From contig JALHRD010000001.1 of NCBI GenBank assembly GCA_022841625.1, forward strand, positions 186,001 through 250,000: a DNA stretch of 64,000 nucleotides, in the 5' to 3' direction. Below the pieces are notes generated by a model. That model saw only the letters and a list, made by a program, of their open reading frames with translations. It made no database searches and was not told the DNA's origin. Shown in pieces: positions 8,807 to 15,497 of this stretch (position 1 is its first letter; every line of letters starts with the position of its first letter). Origin of the DNA: Xanthobacteraceae bacterium. GTDB taxonomy: Bacteria; Pseudomonadota; Alphaproteobacteria; Rhizobiales; Xanthobacteraceae. The position numbers and the translations under genes are program-made.

Positions 8807-8837
8807 GGCGCAATGCGCTACGCTTATTGCGCCCTAC
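8807..8837 (-). repeat. REP element (R3), right end of the RAYT unit
   Basis: Minus strand: GTAGGGCGCAATAAGCGTAG followed by CGCATTGCGCC. GTAG is followed by the GGCGCAAT/ATTGCGCC stem. It lies between the RAYT start and the following Bug-protein gene. Confidence 0.88.
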
Positions 8838-8889
8838 CAGCCACCGCACTACCCTGCCCCCCATCCGCTTGACCAACCGCGAGGACACC

Positions 8890-9861
8890 ATGCTCACCAA
8901 ACGCGCGCTGCTCTCCGGCATGATCGCTTCCGGCCTTGGCGTCGCCGCCGGCCCGGCCGTCGCGCAAGCCTATCCGACCCGGCCGGTGAAGATGATCGTG
9001 CCGCTGCCGCCGGGTTCGGCGCCCGATGTACGCCACCGGCTGATCGCGCAGGCGCTGTCGCAATTGTGGAAGCAGCAGGTGGTGGTCGAGAACCGCCCGG
9101 GCGGCGGCGGCATCATCGGCACCCGCGCCATGCTCGGCGAACCGGCCGACGGCTACACGCTGCTCGCCGCGCTGGCGTCGATCTACATGATCCTGCCGGC
9201 GCAGAACGATAAATTGCCGTTCGACGTTAACACCGACATGGTGCCGATCGGGCTGACCGCATTCGAAGGCCTGGTGATGGCGTGTTCGCCGAAGCTCGGC
9301 GTCAATTCGCTCGCCGCGTTTATCGCGCTCGCCAAGACCATGCCGGACAAGCTGGTAATCGGCACCAATCCGGCCGGCAGCCTGCCGCACATCACCGCGA
9401 AACTGTTTGTCGACCTGAGCAAGACCGCGATCACCGTGGTACCCTACTCGACCGGCGGCACCGCCGACGCGATCCGCGACATCATGGGCGGGCGCGTGCA
9501 TGCGGTGATCGACGGCTGGGCGAGCTTGCGCGGCGCCATCGAATCGAAAGACCTCACGCCGCTGGCGATTCTGTCGCCGAAGCCGAGTGCGCTGCTGCCG
9601 ACCCTGCCGGTGGGAAACGCGACCGTTCCGGGGTTTCTCTCCATCGGCTGGCAGGCGCTGACGGTGCGACGCGACACACCTCAGCCGATCGTGCAGGTTC
9701 TGGGCGACAGCCTGCGCAAAGTGCTTGAAGATCCGCAATTGCAGAAGCGGTTGCAGGAAACCGGTCCGGAATTCGCGCCGCTCTATGGCGCCGAGCTCAC
9801 GCAGTTCATTCAGAGCGAGCAGAAGTTCTGGCTGCCGCTCGCCAAGAAATACGCGAATTGA
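8890..9861 (+). CDS. Bug-family periplasmic substrate-binding protein (TctC-like)
   Basis: A 323-residue tripartite-tricarboxylate-transporter-type solute receptor. It has a signal peptide (MLTKRALLSGMIASGLGV to about AVAQA) and then the family opening YPTRPVKMIVPLPPGSAPD. VVVENRPGGGGIIGTRAM and the C-terminal RLQETGPEFAPLYG are also typical. Bug proteins bind small carboxylates or related solutes in the periplasm. No TctA/TctB membrane subunits are nearby, so it is a solo receptor. The ATG at 8890 follows GAGGA and starts right at the signal peptide. The ligand is unknown. Confidence 0.88.
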   Translation: MLTKRALLSGMIASGLGVAAGPAVAQAYPTRPVKMIVPLPPGSAPDVRHRLIAQALSQLWKQQVVVENRPGGGGIIGTRAMLGEPADGYTLLAALASIYMILPAQNDKLPFDVNTDMVPIGLTAFEGLVMACSPKLGVNSLAAFIALAKTMPDKLVIGTNPAGSLPHITAKLFVDLSKTAITVVPYSTGGTADAIRDIMGGRVHAVIDGWASLRGAIESKDLTPLAILSPKPSALLPTLPVGNATVPGFLSIGWQALTVRRDTPQPIVQVLGDSLRKVLEDPQLQKRLQETGPEFAPLYGAELTQFIQSEQKFWLPLAKKYAN

Positions 9862-9897
9862 TCGGCCCTGCGCACTGGTAGGCGGCGATCGATCCGC

Positions 9898-10299
9898 TTA
9901 ACCAGCGCGCAACCGCGATAACAAACGCCGCCAAGATGAGCGCCAAGAAAGACTCCAAGAGAAACTCCGAGACAAGCTCTCAGACGCGCTCGAAAGCCAG
10001 GGCATCCGCCTTCTGTCCAGGAAGGTGACGCCCAACAGATAGCCGCGACGCCAGGCCAAGACACAGGACTTCGCGGTCACGCCATGAAGGAACTCGAATT
10101 TCCGCGGCAGCTCGTGCTCGACCTCAAGCGCCAGTCGCGCCCCACCGGCGGACATGTCAATCACCCGGCAGCGGACCGGCGCACTCAAGCCGTCAATAAA
10201 AATCTTGCCTTTGGTCGAAACCAAGCCGCGCGGCTTGGATCGAAACCATCGGCGATTCTTGACTGCGCCCCGGTCGGGCTTGTGCATGATTTTGGACAT
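9898..10299 (-). CDS. PilZ-domain protein with Ser/Arg/Trp-rich tail
   Basis: A 133-residue protein. The centre (APVRCRVIDMSAGGARLALE) matches the second PilZ motif D/N-x-S-x-x-G, and the N-terminal basic stretch RRWFRSKPRG could supply part of the RxxxR motif for cyclic-di-GMP binding. The last 30 or so residues (SESLSRSFSWSLSWRSSWRR) are low complexity and unlike the family, which suggests an extended or scrambled 3' end. The ATG at 10299 was chosen over an upstream in-frame start because MSKIMHKPDRG looks like a normal N terminus. An AT-rich stretch upstream (10300-10380) probably carries the promoter. Confidence 0.7.
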   Translation of the reverse strand: MSKIMHKPDRGAVKNRRWFRSKPRGLVSTKGKIFIDGLSAPVRCRVIDMSAGGARLALEVEHELPRKFEFLHGVTAKSCVLAWRRGYLLGVTFLDRRRMPWLSSASESLSRSFSWSLSWRSSWRRLLSRLRAG

Positions 10300-10576
10300 A
10301 TGTGACTCTAAACATCGCAAATTTGTATCAAACAAATATATAGAATTTAGATGTGAAACGAGGCTTACAACAAACCGTCAAATTTGAAGCATTGTCGTAA
10401 CCGATCGTGCACGATGAATGCGCGCCGCCGTTCAAAGCAGCGTGATGTGCGGCGGCCCGGCGCGGTCATGCGCCTGCGGGCACAAAAAATGCGGGCCCGC
10501 AAATATCGGCACAGCCTATGTGGACTCATAATCCGCAACGACGCCCCGCCGCGACGGTCGCGACCGGCCGCTTAAT

Positions 10577-10972
10577 TTAGTCCAGATCGCGCGGGCTACC
10601 GCCATCGCGCCGATGCGGCGCGGCCCTTCGCCATTGATTCAGATTGTCTGCGAGAATCCTGGAGGATTGCATCGTCTCCTGGCTCAAACTTGCATACCCG
10701 GCGATCTGGCGGGTCATGCGGTCGCTGTCGCGTTCCAGCCACCCGCGCAACACTTGCAATTCGCCAATCAGAGTATCGAGATCCCGCAACGATGCTTCCA
10801 TGACCCGCTCCACAATCTCGCCAAGAACACTCGGCGTCGCTTCGCCGGGCGGCGCCAGCGCGCGCCCGACCACGTCGCGACTAACCACCGCGCGAAACTC
10901 TTCTTCCAGCGCGCCCTCTAGCTCGACCTCGGTCTTGGCGTCACCGCCACCTTTTCGTCGGAAGATACTCAT
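10577..10972 (-). CDS. Conserved hypothetical protein, helical
   Basis: A 131-residue protein starting MSIFRRKGGGDAKTEVELEG. Most of it is predicted helical (VERVMEASLRDLDTLIGELQ, then a Leu/Arg-rich stretch), and there is no signal peptide or recognisable catalytic motif. The ATG at 10972 was chosen over a start 22 codons upstream because the extension is Cys/Arg-rich and looks non-coding. Not recognised as a named family. The even helical pattern suggests a coiled-coil or scaffold protein, which is inference. Confidence 0.55.
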   Translation of the reverse strand: MSIFRRKGGGDAKTEVELEGALEEEFRAVVSRDVVGRALAPPGEATPSVLGEIVERVMEASLRDLDTLIGELQVLRGWLERDSDRMTRQIAGYASLSQETMQSSRILADNLNQWRRAAPHRRDGGSPRDLD

Positions 10973-11328
10973 ACGCGCCCCCGCACCGCCGCACGCAACT
11001 CGCCGCACGCAATCTAGCGCGCCATTCAACCGATGCAATGTGACCGCTTCACGGCCGAATGAACCAGCGCCGCGCCTACGTCGATACCACCGCTCGATGG
11101 GCGCGCCTGTCGCGGTTCCGAAATTCGCATGGTCTTGCCGCGCGAATGCCGCGGACTATTACACTTCGCACGCGCCGTGCAGGTCCACGCTTGCCCGCCA
11201 CGCCTTGCCCGCCACGCCTTGCCCGCCACGCCTTGCCCGCCACGTCTTGCCCGCCACGCTTGGCTCTTGCCGGTGCCGGCAAAACGCGCCACCGTGCGGC
11301 CCTCGTGGCGCGTCAGCAGGGAATTCGC
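10973..11328. other. 356-base non-coding stretch with tandem repeat upstream of cfa
   Basis: No convincing gene on either strand. It contains the 5 x 14-bp tandem repeat at 11191-11260 and, at the right end, the putative ribosome site AGCAGGGA for the TTG start of cfa. Frames that stay open across the repeat on both strands are artefacts of its GC-rich, stop-free unit. Confidence 0.7.
11191..11260. repeat. Tandem repeat, 5 copies of a 14-bp unit
   Basis: The unit is TTGCCCGCCACGCC. Copies 1-3 are identical, copy 4 ends GTC and copy 5 ends GCT. It lies about 70 bases before the likely start of cfa, so copy-number change could alter spacing in the leader or promoter. Confidence 0.93.
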
Positions 11329-12603
11329 TTGAGTCAGTCCTCACGTCTTAAAGCCTTGAAGACCCTGTTGGGCCATGCGCGCGCCTGTCTCGCAACCGAG
11401 ATCGGCTTTGTGCTGTGGGATGGCTCGAGCGTGCCGGATTATCTGGCGCCGGACGCGCTGGCGATTGCGATCGCCGACGAAGGCACGGTCGCGGCGCTGC
11501 TGCGCCGACCGACGCTCGACACCCTGGCCAATCTCTGGGTGGCCGGCCGGCTCGACCTGCGCAACGGCAGCATTTTCGATCTGGTCGCGCGCCGGCCCGC
11601 AATCCGCACCCGCAACTTTCGCAAAAGCCTCAGCAAACGCTTGCTGCTGTGGACATTGCCGCGCTTTGCGTTTTTGCCGCGCGGCGGCCCTTGGCCGCTC
11701 GAACAAATCAGCGGCGGCCGCGCCAATGCCGAGAACATCCAATACCATTACGACGTCTCCAATGCGTTTTACGCGCTCTTGCTCGATCCCGAGATGGTCT
11801 ATAGTTGCGGCTATTTCACCGACTGGAACAACGACATCGCCCGCGCGCAGCATGACAAGCTCGACATGATCTGCCGCAAGTTGCGGCTCAAGTCCGGCGA
11901 ACGTCTGCTCGACATCGGCTGCGGCTGGGGGGCGCTGATCTGTCATGCCGCCCGCAATTACGGCGTCAAGGCGCATGGCGTCACGCTGTCGCAGCAGCAA
12001 TTCGAATTCGCGCGCGACAAAATCGCCCAGCTCGGCTTGCAGGCGCAAGTGACGCTGGAGCTGCGCGATTACCGGCGGCTGGACGGCATTTTCGACAAGA
12101 TCGCGTCGATCGGCATGTTCGAACATGTCGGCATCGCCAACCATGCGGACTATTTCGCGACCGTGCACCGCCTGCTCGCCCCCGGTGGGCTTTATTTGCA
12201 TCATGCCATCAGCCGTCCCGCCAAGCGCGACGACCGGCGCTTCAAACGCAAGCCGGCGGAATATCAGGCGCTGGTGCGTTACATTTTTCCGGGCGGCGAA
12301 CTCGACCATCTCGGCATGTCGGTTGCCAATCTGCAACGCCACGGTTTCGAAGTGCACGATGTCGAGGCCTGGCGCGAGCATTATGCCCGTACCTGCCGGT
12401 TGTGGCACGACCGGCTGTTTGCGCAACGCGAAGCGGCGGAGCGCGAGGTCGGTTCGGTCAAGACCCGGCTGTGGCTGATCTATCTCGCCGGCTGCGCGCT
12501 GGCCTTTGAACGCAACACCGTTGGCATCTACCAGACGCTGACCTCGAAACGCGTCAATGGGCCGTCCGGCCTGCCGCCGACGCGGGCCGATCTTTATCGG
12601 TGA
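11329..12603 (+). CDS. cfa: Cyclopropane-fatty-acyl-phospholipid synthase family methyltransferase
   Basis: A 424-residue SAM-dependent methyltransferase of the CFA synthase/mycolic-acid methyltransferase family, which adds a methylene bridge to unsaturated acyl chains of membrane phospholipids. An N-terminal accessory domain (LAIAIADEGTVAALLRRP) is followed by NIQYHYDVSNAFYALLLD, the SAM-binding LDIGCGWG with Asp195, and MFEHVG. The start is judged to be TTG at 11329 with AGCAGGGA 8 bases upstream. The frame stays open for 90 codons further upstream, but these are Arg/Pro-rich and run through the tandem repeat. Fatty-acid specificity is inferred from family membership. Confidence 0.85.
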   Translation: MSQSSRLKALKTLLGHARACLATEIGFVLWDGSSVPDYLAPDALAIAIADEGTVAALLRRPTLDTLANLWVAGRLDLRNGSIFDLVARRPAIRTRNFRKSLSKRLLLWTLPRFAFLPRGGPWPLEQISGGRANAENIQYHYDVSNAFYALLLDPEMVYSCGYFTDWNNDIARAQHDKLDMICRKLRLKSGERLLDIGCGWGALICHAARNYGVKAHGVTLSQQQFEFARDKIAQLGLQAQVTLELRDYRRLDGIFDKIASIGMFEHVGIANHADYFATVHRLLAPGGLYLHHAISRPAKRDDRRFKRKPAEYQALVRYIFPGGELDHLGMSVANLQRHGFEVHDVEAWREHYARTCRLWHDRLFAQREAAEREVGSVKTRLWLIYLAGCALAFERNTVGIYQTLTSKRVNGPSGLPPTRADLYR

Positions 12604-12632
12604 GCGAAGCATGGCCGGTGCGGACCGGTAGC

Positions 12633-12666
12633 CGGGGCACAATAAGCACAGCGCCTTGCGCCCTAC
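12633..12666 (+). repeat. Degenerate REP (R3) copy
   Basis: Reads GGGGCACAATAAGCACAGCG then CCTTGCGCCCTAC. It resembles the R3 consensus but has several changes that break the stem. It lies between cfa and the convergent GFA gene. Confidence 0.55.
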
Positions 12667-12691
12667 GCATAATCCGGCCTGATCTGCCGGG

Positions 12692-13096
12692 CTATGATCC
12701 CGGTGGAAAGCGATCGAACGTGGGCAGCTCGTGGGCGCGCTCCATCCAGCTGATCCGTTCCGCCACCTGAATATGCACCCGCGCCGGAATGGCATCGGGA
12801 TCGTCGAGCGTCGCGCTCTGCACGTCGATGATGCCCGGCAGCACATGGTCGTTGGCGTAGAGCAGGCCGGTTCCGCAATCCGGGCAGAAATGGCGCCGGC
12901 CATGCTCGGACGATGCGTAGACCTTCGGCGCGCCCTGCACGATCTTGACCGCATCGGCCGGAAACATGGTCCAGCCGACCATCGGTGCGCCGGCGTGCCG
13001 CCGGCAGTCGCCGCAATGGCAGAGCGCGTGCGAAATCGGCTCGCCGCTCACCGTGTAGCGAATGGCGCCGCAGTGGCAGCCGCCGCTCATTGGCAT
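12692..13096 (-). CDS. GFA family zinc-binding protein (CENP-V/GFA fold)
   Basis: A 134-residue protein with the GFA-domain cysteine pattern: GGCHCGAIRY, ALCHCGDCRR and FCPDCGTGL, which bind two zinc ions. The domain was named for glutathione-dependent formaldehyde-activating enzyme, but most members have no proven reaction. The ATG at 13096 (MPMSGGCHCG) has GGGAG upstream. A longer frame adds 18 residues without family character. It is convergent with cfa, with a degenerate REP between them. Confidence 0.85.
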   Translation of the reverse strand: MPMSGGCHCGAIRYTVSGEPISHALCHCGDCRRHAGAPMVGWTMFPADAVKIVQGAPKVYASSEHGRRHFCPDCGTGLLYANDHVLPGIIDVQSATLDDPDAIPARVHIQVAERISWMERAHELPTFDRFPPGS

Positions 13097-13165
13097 GATG
13101 CTCTCCCTGTCCTCATTGAAGCCCGCCTTAGCACGTCGCGGACGCGGCAAGCCAGCGCAACCCGG

Positions 13166-13279
13166 TCACTGCGCCGGGTGTACGCCGATCATCCAAGAGA
13201 CCCCGAACTTGTCGGCGACGGCGCCAAAGCAAGGCGAAAAGAACGTCTTGCCGATTGGCATCTGCACGGCGCCGTCCGC
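13166..13279 (-). pseudogene. C-terminal remnant of a VOC/PhnB-like protein
   Basis: Read on the minus strand, the last 37 codons before TGA give GAVQMPIGKTFFSPCFG then VADKFGVSWMIGVHPAQ. This is the typical C terminus of PhnB-like (3-demethylubiquinone-methyltransferase-domain) VOC proteins, with the FG..ADKFGVSWM signature. No upstream part of the gene is present: past 13279 the sequence is a duplicated 17-base block and then unrelated DNA. The gene has therefore been truncated, leaving a relic between the GFA gene and the toxin-antitoxin-like pair. Confidence 0.75.
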
Positions 13280-13318
13280 CCCATCACCGTAATTGCGTCC
13301 ACCCCATCACCGTAATTG
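13279..13318. repeat. 17-base direct repeat at the VOC remnant boundary
   Basis: CCCCATCACCGTAATTG occurs at 13279-13295 and again at 13302-13318, 23 bases apart. It sits where the VOC reading frame stops making sense, so it may mark the deletion or rearrangement junction. Confidence 0.85.
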
Positions 13319-13396
13319 GTCAAACCAAGAAAACCTGAGGCCGTTGCCAATTGCGCCAACCTTGGGCCGAGGGCCAGGAGGGAGAACCCGCAGGGC

Positions 13397-13762
13397 TCAC
13401 TGCTTGGGCTCGTGAATCCGGACACGGCCGGGCTCGACGATCCAAAGTTCGCGGTCGATGGGCCGTGTTCTGAGCAGTCCGGCAAACTCGGTCAGGCGTG
13501 CAAGGATCGTCGCGGGCGACACCCGACCCCTGCACTCCAGCACGACGATACCGGCGGTGGCCTCGGGCGGGAAACGAAGGGTATGGCCGAAATCACGATC
13601 GAGCGTGACGAGCACGCGGCCTTCGTCTCGGCAATGCTCATAGATACGCTCGTCCGCCGCGCCGTTCATCTGCTGCTAGGCGATGGTCATGACATCGTGA
13701 CCGTCGGCATCCAGCAGCGACTTGCCGCGCAAGCTGAGATTCTCGTCGAGCTTGAATTTCAT
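13397..13762 (-). pseudogene. DUF5615 PIN-like toxin-type gene interrupted by an in-frame amber codon
   Basis: Read from the ATG at 13762 the protein begins MKFKLDENLSLRGKSLLDAD, the usual DUF5615 N terminus (Asp of the PIN-like site in KLDENL), and continues GHDVMTIA. A TAG codon at 13676-13678 (minus strand) follows, and then the same frame resumes QQMNGAADERIYEHC, LVTLDRDFGH and the rest to a natural end. Total length without the stop would be 121 residues, normal for the family. DUF5615 proteins are VapC-related, toxin-like nuclease-fold proteins usually paired with DUF433, as here. The ATG overlaps the DUF433 stop by four bases. Unless the amber codon is suppressed, the toxin-like protein is not made intact. 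Confidence 0.82.
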
Positions 13763-14001
13763 TCAGCCGCCGCGCTCGGCACCGGGACGATACGCTCGCG
13801 CGCGACCTCCGCCGCGTAGGCAAGCGCTGCGCGGATGTCCTCCGGCTGCAACTGCGGATAGGCGGCGAGAATCTGGGCCTCGGTCTCGCCGCTGGCGAGG
13901 AAATCGAGGATCAGCGACACCCAAATACGCGTGCCTTTGATGCACGGCTTGCCGAAGCAGACGTTGGGGTCGATCGAGATTCGGTCGAGCGGCGTTGTCA
14001 T
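13759..14001 (-). CDS. DUF433 antitoxin-like protein
   Basis: An 80-residue DUF433 protein, starting MTTPLDRISIDPNVCFGKPC and continuing IKGTRIWVSLILDFLASGET, the family's helix-turn-helix-like core. These proteins are the antitoxin-side partners of DUF5615/VapC45-type toxins. It is intact, unlike the downstream toxin-like gene with which it overlaps by four bases (ATGA). A composite REP element begins 20 bases upstream of its start, so that element may carry or disrupt its promoter. Confidence 0.85.
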   Translation of the reverse strand: MTTPLDRISIDPNVCFGKPCIKGTRIWVSLILDFLASGETEAQILAAYPQLQPEDIRAALAYAAEVARERIVPVPSAAAE

Positions 14002-14020
14002 ATAACCAGTCTATCAGCCC

Positions 14021-14179
14021 GTAGGGCGCAATAAGCGCAGCGCATTGCGCCATTTTTCGATCGGGCTCCGCGAGCGGTCGCGGCAATCGTGTTGTTACCG
14101 TGCGTCGCAAAGCTCAGTCTCCCTCGGTTCGGTGTCAACCAGCCAGACGGCGCAATGCGCTGCGCTTATCGCGGCCTAA
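14021..14179. mobile_element. 159-bp REP-ended composite (MITE-like) element, copy 1
   Basis: The left end is an REP (14021-14051, GTAG plus the GGCGCAAT/ATTGCGCC stem). The right end is an inverted REP (14149-14179, right end slightly degenerate, CGGCCTA instead of CGCCCTAC). The interior of about 97 bp contains GTGCGTCGCAAAG and GTGTCAACCAGCCAGACGG, closely matching copy 2 at 14880-15037. It encodes nothing. It is probably mobilised in trans by a RAYT, which is inference. Confidence 0.8.
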
Positions 14180-14215
14180 AGGCTACAAAGGCAGGTTAGA
14201 AAGTAACGGCCGCCT

Positions 14216-14788
14216 TCAAAGTAAGGCAGCCGCGTCTTCTGGACATAGAATTTGCCCCGCTCCTAAAGCAAGTAGAGTTGGCTTCTTCGCCGCTGTATGG
14301 AAGTTTTTGTCAGTAGTGACGAACACTTCCCTTTTGTTGTGAATGTGGCACCACATGGCCTGGACGTCACACTTGCAATTTCGCCACTTGCCAGATGGAA
14401 AAATATTTGGGTCGAGGTTGTTGACTGCACAGTAGTCGCACCATTTGAATTCGATGTTCGGAAAAAGAATGTCATGAACCTTCTTTTCGAGTGCTTCCAT
14501 TTCCGGACCCGTTAGGAGACACCAGTCCCAAAACGTGATGTCGAAATAGGCCATGGGCTTGAGAATATTTAAGTGTGCCAGACCGAGGGAGTTTTGCCGA
14601 TCGAGAAACTCTTTAACGTTTTTGACATAGTGCCCGCCTTTTTGCTTCTCCGACGCCGAAATCCCAACTAACGCAACATGCGCAGTGCCGGCAGTATGCG
14701 CATCAGCCAGGGCACGAACATGTAACGCTTCTGGATCACCATTCTCGACTGCGATCCAACAGTTCGTATCTAGTGTGAACATGCGCAT
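14216..14788 (-). CDS. PIN-domain-like protein, probably acquired
   Basis: A 190-residue protein opening MRMFTLDTNCWIAVENGDPE. The LDTN motif and following helix are the start of a PIN nuclease domain, and a late Asp in FVTTDKNFHTAA fits the second acidic cluster. Base composition is visibly less GC-rich than its neighbours and codon use is different, which suggests transfer. No antitoxin gene is adjacent. The ATG at 14788 or 14782 could each be the start, since neither has a strong ribosome site. It could be a solo VapC-like RNase or part of a defence function. The family within the PIN group is not determined. Confidence 0.65.
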   Translation of the reverse strand: MRMFTLDTNCWIAVENGDPEALHVRALADAHTAGTAHVALVGISASEKQKGGHYVKNVKEFLDRQNSLGLAHLNILKPMAYFDITFWDWCLLTGPEMEALEKKVHDILFPNIEFKWCDYCAVNNLDPNIFPSGKWRNCKCDVQAMWCHIHNKREVFVTTDKNFHTAAKKPTLLALGAGQILCPEDAAALL

Positions 14789-14879
14789 AATCCAATTTTG
14801 AAATTTTTCCGCCAACAAAACAACTACGCAAGCTGCTCTTCAAGAGACATTGCTCATTGGTGATTCGACCCAGCCAACT

Positions 14880-15037
14880 GTAGGGCGCAATGCGCAGCGC
14901 ATTACGCCTTTTTCAATCGGCCCCCCAAAAGGCGATTGCGGCAATCGCTCTGTTATCGTGCGTCGCGAAGCCAAGTCTCCCGCGCCTCGATGTCAACCAG
15001 CCAGACGGCGCAATGCGCTACGCTTATTGCGCCCTAC
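14880..15037. mobile_element. 158-bp REP-ended composite (MITE-like) element, copy 2
   Basis: The left REP (14880-14908, slightly shortened) and the right REP (15007-15037, complete, ending CCCTAC) are inverted to each other. The interior contains the hairpin GCGATTGCGGCAATCGC and the block TGTCAACCAGCCAGACGG shared with copy 1. The ends are GTAG and CTAC. Confidence 0.8.
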
Positions 15038-15047
15038 GCCCGCCGCG

Positions 15048-15079
15048 CTGGGCTCCCGCTTTCGCGGGAGCGAGCGGAG
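15048..15079. repeat. Half copy of R2 repeat
   Basis: GCTCCCGCTTTCGCGGGAGC followed by GAGCGGA matches the right arm of the R2 repeat at 3396-3485. It directly follows composite REP copy 2. Confidence 0.75.
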
Positions 15080-15497
15080 GATGTGGCCACGTCCTCCGTA
15101 CGATTTATGTGCATAGTGCGCGACGCGCAAGTTAGGCCCACCACGGCTGCGCTTCTCATGGGTCAGCGGTCCGCATCGCGCAAAGTTATGCACCGCGTTG
15201 GGGTCCGCACGTCCACAGCGTTCGGTGTCGTTTCATTGACTTACCACATTGTCGTGCAAGGGTCGCTGCGTTCCGTTCGGCGCGCGTTCTACCGTTTCCG
15301 ACGCGCGCGACCCGCCCGCGCCGACACGAACTGCGGAAACCAAGGGACACAAGCAACGCTATGAAGCGCGTGCCGCTTTTCGATTTGAACCTGCGATGGC
15401 TCGTGCCGCGCGAGAACAAGAACGCTTGATGTCGTTTTCCAGCGCGCGCGCGCGGCGATGGCCGCCGCCAAACACGATTGCCGAAGGAGTCTGACCG

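Larger units (their letters stand above)
8182..8837. mobile_element. RAYT gene bracketed by inverted REPs (REPtron-like unit)
   Basis: A 656-bp unit running from GTAG (8182) to CTAC (8837): an REP, the transposase gene on the minus strand, and the second REP in inverted orientation. Known RAYTs act on REPs that begin with a GTAG-type tetranucleotide followed by a hairpin, and all complete REPs here have that form. Smaller REP-ended elements without the gene occur at 14021-14179 and 14880-15037. Whether the unit still moves is not visible. Confidence 0.75.
14789..15497. other. 709-base repeat-rich stretch without a convincing gene
   Basis: Contains a composite REP element (14880-15037), half of an R2 repeat (15048-15079) and then about 400 bases without recognisable coding. 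Frames open on both strands at 15186-15494 are Arg-rich and unlike known proteins. Two tiny overlapping frames at 15361-15429 and 15429-15494 end just before the ATPase gene but have no strong ribosome site. Confidence 0.6.

Noticed and set aside
9936-10028. Short plus-strand frame antisense to the PilZ gene's tail
   Set aside because: Explained by the low-complexity repeat, with no independent support.
15361-15494. Two tiny overlapping frames (22 and 21 codons) ending just before the ATPase gene
   Set aside because: The TGATG overlap looks like coupling, but neither has a strong ribosome site or recognisable motif, and short frames of this size occur by chance.
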